From assembly GCA_029945375.1 (NCBI GenBank), contig CM057058.1, positions 4,092,001-4,156,000 of the forward strand: a stretch of 64,000 bases of DNA, written 5' to 3'. Origin of the DNA: Agaricus subrufescens. Lineage: Eukaryota; Basidiomycota; Agaricomycetes; Agaricales; Agaricaceae. Both the position numbers and the translations under genes were made by a program. How positions within the stretch are numbered: position 1 is the first letter of the stretch; the number at the start of each line of letters is the position of its first letter. The notes below the pieces were generated by a model. The model was not told the origin of the DNA, did no database searches, and worked only from the letters and a program-made list of their open reading frames with translations. Below, in pieces: positions 52,977 to 64,000 of the stretch.

Positions 52977-54945
52977 TTAATCGCAGCGTTCGGGAATATC
53001 ATTCTGGAACAAAGATTAGTTATGAGGATACAGATGGGAATATATTGAGTATTACTTACTTGGCGTATGAATGTAAGCATGTGGCAGGTGATGTAGCCCT
53101 TGGCAAAGCCAGCGCCAGCATATGCAAAAAGGTATTGCCATTTGCGTTTGAAAGCTTCGTAGTCCGCATGATTGTGCAGAGAAGGATAGTCCTTAGCCAC
53201 AAGTTCCTGGGTGAGGTTAGCCTCAAGACGGCGGCCCCATTCACGTAGAGTGCGAGGATAGTCTGATGAATGGGTCAGAAAAGGGAAAGAAATCATAATC
53301 GGAGAGTTAAACGTACGAGCTGCGTGGTTCTCGACGCCCTCGAGAGTGAAGCGACCCTGCGAGCCGGTGTTCATGGCAGCAATCAGAGTTGTAGCACTTG
53401 GGAGGCAAGAGTTAGGCCACATGTAGCGACGCATGAAGTCTTCGGCTCTGTTGGGAGAAGAATAAATACGTCAGCTTCCCGCCGTAGTGATCTTTCCAAC
53501 AGAAGACGTACTGATACCCGGTATATCTTGACTCTGGGAAGGTCGACGATGTGACGACGGCCACAGCATCTCTCGATTTCAAGGCAAAGTCGACGAGTTT
53601 GAAGTAGGTGTTGTAATGCTTCGCTCCCACATGCTAAGGAGAAACCCCCATCAGTCCGATCCGTAAAGATTTCAGAGGAATAGCCACAAACCTCGATCAT
53701 TTCAATGGAAACCAAGGCATCGAAAGCCTTTTCGAATTCTGCAGGGATCTCACGGTAATCAAGTAGGTGGACCCGGACACGACCCTCGAGTCCAGCGGCC
53801 TTGATTCTTTCTTCCGCGAGGGTCTTCTGCTCGATGGACAGAGTCAGAGAATCAACTTCACAGCCGAAGTGACGGGCAGCCTAGGTAAGATGTCAGCGCC
53901 AAGCTCGACTAATTGCATGAAATATACACCTACCTCGATAGCTAGGCCACCCCAGCCACTGCCGAATTCCAGAATTCGGTGACCAGGCCTAACGCGAGCC
54001 TTGCGTAGTACATGGTGGATTTTACGGAGTTGAGCGGCTTCTAAATCTCCTGGGGTTGGTCCGCACTCGAGATCACCACGGACGCCACCTTCTGCCTCAG
54101 ACCAGAGGGCGCAGGAGTACATCATCTCGCTGCTAAGGAAAGCCTGGGGGTGGATGTGAGGATGAAGCGAGGTGTAAGAGAGACACGAGACAAATTTACC
54201 TTGAAGAGTTCATTTGATTGGTCATAGCTGGCGATTGCATTGAGGCGTGCTTGGGAGCGTGTTTGGCCCAGGAAGCTGTTGTAGAGACCGGAAATCGCCG
54301 ACGAGACTTTAGCGACGGTGGAAGAGAGAGTTTCTTGCATTCCACTCTGATTGTCGAGCCATAACTAGCACAATATGGTTATGGCGAGATGATTGAAGCT
54401 GGAATATGTTTTCTTACATCCATGGAGCCTTTGAGCGATGAAACTTCAATATCACCGATCATATATGCTTCGCTGACTATATGAGGGTGGAAGTTTAGTT
54501 AAACCAACCGTCCTAACGGTGGACTGTGGAATAAACTTACAGCCCAAGTCTCCTGATCTGCACCAAGTCATTAGCAAGGATGATGGGAGCAGGCGAGTCG
54601 TGGACACTCACAGGAGGATGCGCAACCAGAAGTTGTCGTTCAATACCTTGATATGGACGTCATTGCACCCCTTTTGGTAGTTGCCATAATAGTGGGTCCC
54701 TTCGGAATCGGAGATCGTGAGGTGTCCCACTACTATCGCGTCGCTGAGAACGGCCAAAATTGAGTTTCGGGCTGGAATGGACGGTTAGGGCTCAATGCAT
54801 GTCGGGGGGCGGATGGTGAGCGCCTACCAAAGGCGATGAACCAAGTCTTGGGGTTGAGACTGGAGAAAGAGAAGAGCGAGGGAGCTTTGAGAGCCTTGGA
54901 AGGGCTGGGGAATTGAAGGCACGGTTGTTGGAATGAGGTAGACAT
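52977..54945 (-). CDS. Cyclopropane-fatty-acyl-phospholipid synthase family protein
   Basis: Eleven exons (54945-54828, 54771-54612, 54557-54541, 54476-54418, 54364-54200, 54143-53934, 53880-53692, 53633-53512, 53447-53317, 53262-53060, 53003-52977) give about 466 residues. Family features are the DLGFSEAYMIGDIEVSSLKG acyl-pocket region, SSEMMYSCALWSE, the SAM site RILEFGSGWGGLAIE, DYREIPAEFEKAFDALVSIE, the bicarbonate-site-like IEMIEHVGAKHYNTYF and PNSCLPSATT. It would transfer methylene from S-adenosylmethionine onto unsaturated acyl chains of phospholipids. In Coprinopsis a gene of this family (cfs1) is required for fruiting-body initiation. Exon 3 is 17 nt. The family is mainly bacterial, so old transfer is plausible. 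Sphingolipid C9-methyltransferase is the main alternative, but the N-terminal transmembrane pair of that group is not seen. Confidence 0.88.
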
Positions 54946-55871
54946 TTTTGAGAGGCGAGAAGATGGAAGAGCAAAGGCGCTGAAGAAGATTTGTTGGGAG
55001 TGAGGATGGACAGAGGAGAACGGAGGACTTTTATATGCATTGGACGGACGGACGGTGAGATCTGTAGATTGCAGAATCTGCAGGTGAATCTGGAAAGAGC
55101 ATCTGTATAGACGGCGGGAAGGAGCGAGGGCACATTACATGTCACCCAGCCGCCAGGGAGGATTCGCGACAGATTGCATCGTAAGGAGATGAACCAGATG
55201 GATCGTTCTCACACCTCGCACATGTTCCTCCTCCTCAGGGCCCTTCCACATACGATCCCAATCCCGTAACGCTCGACCTGTCCTCTCCAACGCTCGATTC
55301 GTCGGCCACCTCGTCCCCTTTAGCCTCCTGGCCCCCCACGCCTCCCCCAGCTTCCTCGCGGCCTCTTTCAGAGCATATTAGGCTTGTTATCAATTATACA
55401 CGTGGGCAAGTTCTCAAAAACTGACATGACATGATCGACACAACCACTATTTTTCTGCATCAGAACCCCAGGATTCCACGTCTTGGATTACCTCTTTACC
55501 GAAGAGAACCCGAATCTAATCCCAATAGGAACCGACCAGAGGATCCCGGTGCCTCTGATCTAGATAAGCTTTTAGCTCCCTTTGAATGGCGCCCTTCCTT
55601 CTATTCCAGAATCATCATCGAGCTCTTCACCACCTCTCCAGCCCCAGAAGCTACCCCAATTTGGTGTGCACTTGTTATTCCCTTTTTTGCTCCTTTTCCT
55701 GAGAATACATCCCCCCCAGTTGGTCTATTGCCTTTCGTCTGATTCGTCCACAAAATACATGTATTACTTCATTCTACAGTGCCACAATTGGCTAAAATCA
55801 TTGGCTAATCGTGCGGTCTCCAAAATCGTTTCCGTGGGCGTCATTCCAACTCCGAACTTCTCTTTGTCCCA

Positions 55872-56190
55872 CTATACCTTTTCCATGGTTCTCTGACAGC
55901 CAATCCATTCGCTCTTCAATGTGCGACGTCCATGCACCATATGCGGGATCGCGCATTCCGTAACGGCATTTTGACCAAAATATCCGACCGCGTATAGTCC
56001 TAAGCGGTCTACCTGCTCAAAAGGAACACGAGGGGCCATCACCAACCTTATAGTCGAACCTCCGGGCCATCATCTCCCTTTGTCTGAGGTCACTTTCAGT
56101 TACATCATCTAGACTCGAGTAGGTCAAATCGAAGACAATGTTGCAGGGATTATCGGGGGCGGTGAGGAGCGAGAACGCCTGGATGGCTTG
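55872..56190 (-). pseudogene. Possible decayed exon(s) of an unknown protein
   Basis: On the minus strand a frame reads AIQAFSLLTAPDNPCNIVFD then SSLDDVTESDLRQREMMARR. After a possible 34-nt intron it continues VDRLGLYAVGYFGQNAVTEC to a stop at 55872. The composition is protein-like, but no start, no clean upstream exon and no family are evident. Upstream coding-like stretches (near 56400-56480) are broken by stops. A relic or an unrecognised fast-evolving gene are both possible. Confidence 0.2.
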
Positions 56191-57597
56191 CGGCGCACAT
56201 CACATTACTTGATAAATATAGCGGCACTGTTAGGCGTTACTGGCAGCGCATCAGCAGGAATCAATACCCTACAATACTGAATTACTTGAACACGTACAAT
56301 GGCACTAAGAACCTCCCTTATTATCGCCGTGGATATGTCCCCTGCAACAGAGCTCAAACAATTCGTTAATCAGGTGTCCCATGGACCCATGCAAACTCAC
56401 CTGAGGCAAACCCCATCCTCGTGGCTTTTTCAAATTTCAGTCATCCGCTCGTCCGGACATCCGCAAAACACTTTCGTCATTCTGCTACAAGCGCGGAGCC
56501 ATCTACTTCCCAAAACAGTCGGGGGTATGCTCATACCTGAGCAAAAGCCACGGACTTAGCCCGTTATGCCCTCTTCGATGGATACAGATCAAAAGTCCGG
56601 CCTGGTTGGGGAGGGTCGACGACGACCCTTGTTTTCTTAAAGTATCATACCTCCGACACTTTGCTATTATCGACCGGTCACACTTTGTCACAACGTTCCT
56701 CGTGCTGGTGATTTCATGAACTTAAGGCATTGCCGAGGAAAAGAGACAAATCAAACGTATTGTCGTTTTGGCGTCATAGAAAGATGCAAAACGTCACTAG
56801 TACTAAAGAGGAATATTCCACATTTTTTTCTTGTTCATTGTTTTATTTTCTAACCGACTGTTAATCTACTTATCATCGATATCCGTGACATCAGGTTAAG
56901 TAGGGTTCACTTAAGACTCGACAGCAGAAAATTAACTCAACCCATCGGCTGATAAAACACTTTCGTAGAAGCAAGGAAGGAGGTATCTCCCACAGTTTAA
57001 TACAATTAGGCATCTTGCGTATCGATCCGCAACTCTATAATTCATCCCGCTGGCACATTCTGTCTTTTTGCAGTTTTAACGGGGCGCATCTACCGACGCC
57101 ACGAGCGCAGTAGGATTTCAATAAAGGGAAATCGCAGTTCACATAATGAACAACGATTCCCTACAAAGTACCTTCGTTTGTCTATAACCTGCCCAAAATC
57201 GTGTCCACGCGTCATTAATTGATCATGTCTTATTCTTTGTACCTGCCCACGTAATGTAGTCTGACTTCAAGATTTCATTGCCAATGAGTTTAAGGGGCGA
57301 TGAGAAGCTGTTCTTAGGACCTGAAACCATCACTATCATAACATGCTTCACAACGCGAGAGGTGGGAGGACAAACACGAAACATCAACTATCGAAAAATT
57401 CCGCGCCTCGCCTGCTGCTTTTGAAATAGATGTACCACAAAACACAGAGAGTCGTGTACAAAGTTTTTCAACTTTGATCAAGCACTTTTTTTGAAGGCCG
57501 CCTTCGAACAAGATGTTTCATTTCCATAATGAGGAGATGCACAGTAGAGCGCATTAAGCGACGGCCTTCACGGGTAGTAGCACCAGATAGTAATATC

Positions 57598-58035
57598 TTA
57601 TTCTTCAGCCTGGGTACACGTGGACTCGAGGTCAATGAAGTACTTGCTCGTGTTTGCCTCCCATTCGTCCTGTTAGTCCCCCTGTAATAGAACAAGCCAG
57701 AACTTCCGCAGGTGGTGAATGACTTATAAACGAAGATTGATCGCTGGAATCAGACCAGTTTTCTCCCCCGTCCACCAATAAACCATTGACACCGCCATTA
57801 ATGAAGGTTGGGGCAGTGTTATTGACCTTCAAATGATATATTGCGGTCCAAAGGTTGTTCCTGCAGCACTCTCCGAAAGTCTCCAGAATGTTCACTTGCA
57901 AACAGTGGAGACAAATTACCTGAGCCTTGAAACTTCATAGGTATAAGGTTCGATCGCGCAGACGAGCTGGGCCTTGGCGGAAAGTCTGGGGGGAGAGTTA
58001 AAGAGCCTACCATACTCCCGGCAACTAAGTCTCAT
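57598..58035 (-). CDS. Possible small unrecognised protein gene
   Basis: A minus-strand ATG at 58035 opens three putative exons (58035-57920, 57860-57704, 57669-57598) giving about 114 residues. The first intron (59 nt, GTAATT...CTGCAG) is normal for this genome. The second would be only 34 nt (GTTCTG...AACAG) and may not be real; without it the frame runs on to another nearby stop. The peptide includes EYGRLFNSPPRLSAKAQLVC, WTAIYHLKVNNTAPTFINGG and DEWEANTSKYFIDLES. No domain is recognised, and it may not be expressed. Confidence 0.25.
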
Positions 58036-58620
58036 GCAATCAGAACCCCAAAGCAAACAGCAACCTGCGGGACTTTGCGGTCGTACGATCGTGAGAAGAA
58101 AACACCCAGAGAGTTAAAAGGGTAGAGCGTTGTGTCCTCGTTGGTGATTCAGATTCCGAGTTGTGTTAATGAAAGTCAAACACAAACAAGTGACCCACCC
58201 CTAAATAGAGGGGATCACTTGGCGAAGAATATATCATCATCCGAGATTCCAGTCTCTGAGAAAAATCAGAGCGGTACTTGTGTGTTTATAGCACGATAAA
58301 GAAGTGGCGGCCAATGTTAAGTTAACGGGACATCAGGTCTCTTCATTACAGGGACGAGCATGGAGCCTATCAAATTAGGATGTAGAGGCTATGTTCCGTC
58401 TCTTTTCCAGAGCTTTGCCGAGTCAAAAACGATTGTTGGAAGGAATCGAGGGTGCAGATAGGCGAGCTGAGTGTCAACTTTGACGGAAGAATTGCGGGGA
58501 GAGAATTGGAGTTTGGCTTTCGGAATCAATGAACGGCCTTTCAATGTAAGTGAGTCTTGCAGAGATGGTGAGGGTATAATGGTAGATGTTCCAGGGTACG
58601 AAAGTTCTTGTCACCTTTGA

Positions 58621-59538
58621 TCATGATAGGTGGTCAGTTGGCACGGAGCTATAGTATAGTCGACCCGCAACATCATTGACCACCCAGTCAAGGCCCGATA
58701 CCAGGTTTGTTCCCGTAACGGCGCTGCATGCCCAGATTCTCCAGTTATGACTCTTTATGGAATCGAGGTCAAGGGCCTGCGGGATTTTGAAAAATAACGG
58801 ATATAATAAGGGTCAAGTTCGGTCTTGGAAGATAAAGGCTCACTTGGCGGATTTCCTCATCTGTCATTGATCCTTGCAAATCCTGTTTGTTGGCGAACAC
58901 AAGTAAAGAGGCTCCTGCCAGGCGCTGTCAACGAAAAAATGATTGCCGTAGTGAGTTGAGAGGGAAAAGCGGTAGGTTGTTCGTGAATTGTAAAGCAGAA
59001 CACTTACATCCTCTGTTAACAGACTGTGTAGTTCCTCTTTGCAATCCTTCATCCTCATTCTATCCCCTGAATCTACCACCCACACAAGCGCGTCGGTCTG
59101 TTCAAAGTAATTCCGCCAATATGGGCGTAAGGTTCGTTGTCCGCCAACGTCCCCTGTGAGGTGGCGAAATTTAAGCTACGATTCCCCCAAGAGAACAGTG
59201 GCGGTAGGGAGAAGAGCGCGCAAGATGGGTGCTTACATATATTAAGGGTGTATCTAGCAATGAGGTTCAGCAGGAAAATCTTGCGGGGGATCTGTAGTGA
59301 AAAGCATACCTTCCGTGGGCGAAAGTTTTGATGTTGAAGCCGAGGGTCGGGCTCACGGACTTGATATCGTCACCGTTTATTCTTTTGAGGATGGTGGTTT
59401 TTCCCGCATTGTCGAGTCCACTGGAAACGATAAACAAAGGTGGAAGAGGCGCGAGAGCGAAGAGTGAACTTGCAGAAACAATATTCTCATTTCTTTTTCT
59501 TTCTGTCTGTTTTTCCGAATGATGGTGAGGAGGCCCAT
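58621..59538 (-). CDS. ARL2: ARF-like small GTPase ARL2 (Alp41/Cin4 type)
   Basis: Six exons (59538-59474, 59420-59310, 59253-59237, 59153-59008, 58924-58844, 58776-58621) give about 191 residues. The N-terminus [20 protein letters not shown] matches ARL2. G motifs follow: [16 protein letters not shown] (G1), [11 protein letters not shown] (switch 1), [20 protein letters not shown] (switch 2), ANKQDL (G4) and CSAVTG (G5). ARL2 acts with tubulin cofactors C/D/E in tubulin folding and in mitochondria-linked roles. Intron 1 (59473-59421) is GC-AG (donor GCAAGT). A GT upstream would delete two residues of the P-loop strand, so the GC donor is strongly preferred. Exon 3 is 17 nt. Divergent from eIF5B, 145 bp between starts. 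Confidence 0.95.
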
Positions 59539-59683
59539 GATGTCAAGATGATGATGGACGGAGGCCAATTAACAAACTCGGCCCGGTGACTCGGATTGAT
59601 CCAAAAAGCCTTGGTCCCGACTTCCTCATCGCCTGCCTCGGTCGCACTGTCATCGCCCACCAGCCCCGGTAACAACAGACAGA

Positions 59684-62600
59684 ATGGCACCCAAAAACAA
59701 GGGAAAGAAGGGAAAGAAGAACGACGATGATTACTGGTCAGTGGATCGTTCTCCCAACCGACGGTTATCTCACTCTTTGTTCCAGGGAAAACGCTGGCGA
59801 GGTTGTGGATCCCATTAAATCTGCTTCAGCTGACGTACCCGATAACGACGGTCCCTCCTCAGACAAGCCCAGGGCCGGATTCTCTGCATTCGCGTCATTC
59901 GCTGATACCGGGGACGTCGAAGCTTTCGATGAAGAAGATGGGGGTGGTGGACTCATGGTATGCATCCGAGTTGTTCTCTGATGACATGATAGCTTATATA
60001 CTACTTTAGTCGCTGCTGAAAGCCAGCCAGACTAAAAAGAAGAAAGAGAAGAAAAAGGTGAAATCGAATGCGGTGGATCTTCCTGCCGATGATCTACCAG
60101 AAGAGGGGGATACTCCTACTCCCTCAAAGCAGGCAATAGAAGTCACTGCGGATGACCTTGCTGATGAAGAGTGGGGTCCGGTGAAAGAAAAGAAAAAGCC
60201 TAAAAAGAAAGGAAAGCCTGCGGCAGATAACGACGAAGAAGTTCCGCCAAAGGCGGGTGAGTCCTCTGATCTTACGCTTTGTATGGAACGATCGCACTGA
60301 CACGCTCTGTAGAGGAGTCCAAGGCGGAGGTTGCGGCCACAGAACCACCATCTGTTTCCGCCAAGGAAACACCCGAAAATGAGGATGAAGGCACTCAGGA
60401 CACTGGTACTAAGATCCTATCTAAGAAAGAAAAAGAGAAACTCAAGAAAGAACGAGAAAAGGTCGGTATAGGCAACCCTATTAGTTTATTGAAATTGACT
60501 AAGTCACTACAGGCCAAGAAAAAGGCACAGGCTGCAGCAAAGAAAGCTGCTGCTGCCGACGAGGCTCCCGATTCACCTGCGCCTGCGCCAGCAGTAGAGG
60601 CACCTGTAGCTACTAAAGCTGAAGAGAATGACGAAGGGGATGATGATGCTGAAGAGGTGGCTACTGGCACAGCTTCGAAAAACAAGAAAAAGAAAAAGAA
60701 GCCTAAGAAAGATGAAGAAGCACCTGCACCGGTAGCGGCAAAGAAGAAGACCACCGGTATAAGTGCATTAAAAGCGATGATGGAGGAGAAGAAACGCTTA
60801 GAGGAAGAAGCCCGGCGTCGGGAAGAAGAGGAGCGCAAGAAGATCGAGGAAGAGGAGAGGAAAGCTGAGGAAGAGGCTCGGAGAAAGGAAGAAGAAAAAC
60901 AACGTAAAAAAGAAAAGGAAAAGGTGCGGCTATTTTATTTTCAGATTAATTACCACAGACTCAAGTTTCCAAGGCCAAACGTGAATTGGCGAAGAAAGAG
61001 GGCCGGCTTCTTACAAAGAAACAGAAGGAAGAACGGCAAATGGCTGAAAGACGCAAACAAGCGCTTTTGGCCTCTGGCGTTCAGATTGAGGGTTTGCAGC
61101 AATCATCGGGCGGAGGCGGTGCGCCCAAGAGACCAGTTTATGGCAACAAGAAAAAGAAGCCTGTGAAAACATCGTCCCCTGCGCCGGACTCAAGGCCACG
61201 ATCTACTGAACCTCCACCTGAGCCTGACCACCTGGACGAAACCAAAGCCGAGGCCGCGGATGATGCGGACGATGTGAAATCTGACTGGGAGAAAAGTGCC
61301 GATGAAGATAAAGGTATTTCAGAGACGCAACCAGAGCCTGAGGCGCAGGTAAAGGATTCTTGGGATGCTTCGAGTGATGAAGAACAAGAAGCCCCAGCAC
61401 CAAAACCTGCCACGGATGGTGCACGACCTGAGAAAGGTACTGATCCGTTTCGCAATTATCACTTGCCTGTACTAAAGTCCTTCAAATCCCCACCAGCCAA
61501 ACCCGCTGTTAGTGAGGAGTCAACCGCGAGAGCGGCTGCGACTCAAACAAAGGCCAAAGACGTTCAGGAGAAGGTGGCACCACCGCCACCCTCAAAAAAT
61601 AAAAATTCCCAGACGAAAGTGGCTTCACCACAACCCTCAGCAGTCGAAGAGGCACCCTCTGATTCTGAGGATGAGTCTGAATCAACGGAGGACTCTACAT
61701 CCGAGGAAGATTCTGAGGATTCCTCAGACGAGGAGCTCACTGTTACCCAGAGACTGGCCGCGCAGAGAAAGGCAGAAGCTGCAGAACGGCGCGCCAAAGC
61801 TCACGAAGCTGCCCTTGCGGCTCGTAGTAAAGATGACCTCCGCAGTCCGATTTGTTGTATTCTCGGACATGTCGATACCGGGAAAACCAAGCTTCTGGAT
61901 AAGGTATATCTCACTCACTGTCCGAACGTTAGCTACATCCGCTCACAGTAAGTAGATTCGGCAAACCAACGTTCAAGAAGGCGAAGCAGGAGGTATTACA
62001 CAGCAGATCGGTGCAACCTATTTCCCGGTTGAAGCCATCAAACAGAAAACGGCAGTTATGAATAAGGTAAGAAATTAGCCATTTCAAATCCATTCAATAA
62101 TTAATGTCCCGGTTAGGACGGCACCCAAGAGTATAAAATTCCTGGCCTACTCGTTATTGATACACCCGGACATGAATCTTTCACGAACTTGCGTTCCCGC
62201 GGAAGCTCTCTGTGCAACATCGCCATTCTTGTTGTAGATATCATGCATGGCCTGGAAGCGCAGACTTTGGAATCTTTGCGACTACTGCGTGATCGCAAAA
62301 CCCCATTCATAGTTGCCCTAAATAAGGTGCGTGGTCTTTTCACGAGACCAACCGGGGCTTACATGAGAGTTTGGTAACCTTTGTAGATTGATCGTATGTA
62401 TGGCTGGGAGGCGACACCTGACAATGCGTTCCGGGATTCACTCGCCAAACAAACACGACAAGTACAAAGGGAATTCGAGGATCGAGTAGCAAAAACGATT
62501 CTAGCTTTCGCCGAAGAGGGTCTCAACGCTTGCCTCTACTACGAAAACAAGAATTTCGCTCGCAATGTGTCCCTTGTCCCTACTTCTGCTATCACAGGAG

Positions 62601-64000
62601 AGGGTGTCCCAGACATGATCACACTACTCGTCAATCTTACTCAACAACGCATGAGCGATCGACTCATGTACCTTGCAGAATTGGAGTGCACTGTACTGGA
62701 AGTGAAAGTTGTCGAAGGTCTGGGTACGACGATTGACGTGGTATTGTCAAACGGTATACTTCGTGAAGGAGAAAAAATCGTAGTTTGTGGTCTTAACGGG
62801 CCTATTGTTACTCAGGTCAGAGCTTTGCTCACGCCACAACCTTTAAGGGAGCTTCGTATCAAGGTAAGACTTACCTAAAAGCCCTCATATAATTTTACTT
62901 ATGCTGCATTCTCCTCATAGTCAGCATACGTTCACCACAAAGAGGTGAAGGCAGCGCTAGGAGTCAAGTTAGTGGCACCAGATCTCGAAAAGGCCATTGC
63001 AGGATCGCGGCTACTTGTCGTGGGGCCTGATGACGATGAAGATGATCTGAAGGAGGAAGTAATGTCAGATTTGACGTCGCTACTCAACAGCATCGACAAG
63101 TCTGGTCGTGGTGTCTGCGTTCAAGCGTCTACACTGGGTTCTTTGGAGGCCCTTCTCGATTTCCTGAAAGTCAGCAAAATTCCAGTTTCCGGTATCAACA
63201 TTGGCCCCGTACACAAACGGGATATTATGCGTGCTTCGACAATGTTGGAAAAAGCCAAAGAACTTGCCTGTATCCTCTGTTTCGATGTGACCGTTGACAA
63301 AGATGCTGACAGACTGGCAGAGGAAATGGGCATTCGTTTGTTCAAAGGTCTGATTTACATTGTGGTCTCAATCTACTGACCGTAAACATCTTTCCTGCAG
63401 CGGATATTATCTACCACTTATTTGATGCCTTTACCGCTTACAATCAAGAGATAGTTGAGGCTAAGCGACGGGATGCCGCTCCTCAAGCTGTGTGGCCTTG
63501 CCGATTGAAGATCATCGCGACGTTCTGTAAGCGAGATCCCATCATCGTTGGCGTTGACATCCTCGACGGTACCTTACGGGTTGGTACACCGTTGGCGGTA
63601 GTCAAAATAAACCCGACCAATGGTCAAAAGGAAATTATAGACCTTGGTAAGATGTAAGTTCTGTCTCCACGCTTTCCATGACTTGAGTAATAAGAACAAA
63701 TCCAGCACGTCCCTTGAGATCAATCACAAGAACCACGAGGTACGTTCTTATTACTTCCAGAACCAGAACTCCCTAGTTTAATTATATCACAGGTGATCAA
63801 GAAGTCTCAAGCTGGTGGAGGTGTTGCTGTCAAAATTGAGCACGCGGTCTACCAATCGGCTAAAATGTTCGGCCGTCATTTTGACGAAAAAGATGAACTT
63901 TTGAGCCACATTACCCGTCAGAGTATCGACGTTCTTAAGGTAGATAGAGATCTTTAACACCATGGCCTATTCTGATCACACATACTTGTTTTTTTATAGG
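59684..64000 (+). CDS. FUN12: Translation initiation factor eIF5B, 3' end cut by window edge
   Basis: Thirteen complete exons and the first base of a fourteenth are visible (59684-59736, 59786-59957, 60010-60256, 60313-60461, 60513-60923, 60959-61903, 61956-62066, 62117-62326, 62387-62863, 62921-63347, 63401-63653, 63706-63739, 63793-63939, then 64000). About 1212 residues are present. The N-terminal 600+ residues are Lys/Glu-rich and disordered ([20 protein letters not shown]). The GTPase domain begins [20 protein letters not shown], with [15 protein letters not shown] (switch 1), [16 protein letters not shown] (G3) and ALNKIDRMYGW (G4). Domains II-III follow ([37 protein letters not shown]). 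eIF5B joins 60S to 40S subunits. The intron 60924-60958 is only 35 nt. Domain IV lies largely beyond the edge. Confidence 0.95.

Larger units (their letters stand above)
54946..58620. other. 3.7-kb gene-poor region with coding-like fragments
   Basis: No family was recognised. GC-rich plus-strand sequence at about 55230-55400 is open in two frames. A candidate intron (GTTCTC...CATCAG, about 55413-55468) joins it to another open stretch up to about 55670. Minus-strand fragments occur at 55872-56190 and 57598-58035 (separate entries). The remainder is AT-rich and shows nothing recognisable. Confidence 0.4.

Overview
This window is nuclear DNA from a filamentous basidiomycete, most likely a mushroom-forming agaricomycete. 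I infer this from gene structure and content. Twenty-five protein genes were reconstructed by hand, with about 160 introns, mostly 48-60 nt with GT donors and CTNAC/CTNAY-like branch sites. Several exons are only 7-25 nt long. The gene set is eukaryotic housekeeping with fungal-specific members: homoserine O-acetyltransferase, a cyclopropane-fatty-acid synthase, a PtaB/LDB-type adhesion regulator and BIG1/VOA1. No species is claimed.

Layout: proteasome alpha-1 (-, cut by the left edge), SDS3-like (+), ArfGAP (-), RPC1 (+), a 1.3 kb gap, DUF2433 phosphoesterase-RRM (-), MED13 (+), BIG1/VOA1 (-), short/branched acyl-CoA dehydrogenase (+), mitochondrial glycine carrier (-), MET2 (+), class I HDAC (-), cyclophilin, SPT4, thymidylate kinase and an APC permease (all +), sn1-specific DAG lipase, WW protein and HMG-box protein (all -), PNUTS-like (+), a 1.5 kb gap, LDB/PtaB-like (-), IMP3 and kinesin-3 (+), a 2.1 kb gap, cyclopropane-fatty-acid synthase (-), a 3.7 kb gene-poor stretch, ARL2 (-) and eIF5B (+, cut by the right edge).

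The organisation is strongly divergent. Eight head-to-head pairs have start codons separated by only about 10-145 bp, so many promoters must be shared. Several of these spacers carry a CACGTGAC motif. Much of the content serves transcription and RNA or ribosome biogenesis: RPC1, MED13, SPT4, PNUTS, SDS3 and its presumptive partner HDAC, HMG box, LDB, IMP3 and eIF5B. The rest covers mitochondrial metabolism, lipid signalling and trafficking.

I found no CRISPR, prophage, plasmid, biosynthetic cluster, rRNA or convincing tRNA. The most unusual signals are in splicing: seven GC-AG introns, one apparent GA-AG intron, and a kinesin whose P-loop is assembled from three exons that include 12-, 19- and 11-nt microexons, plus a 7-nt microexon further on. 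The gene-poor 50.9-58.6 kb region holds one possible unrecognised small gene and coding-like debris. I did not find evidence for a wholly new biological system.
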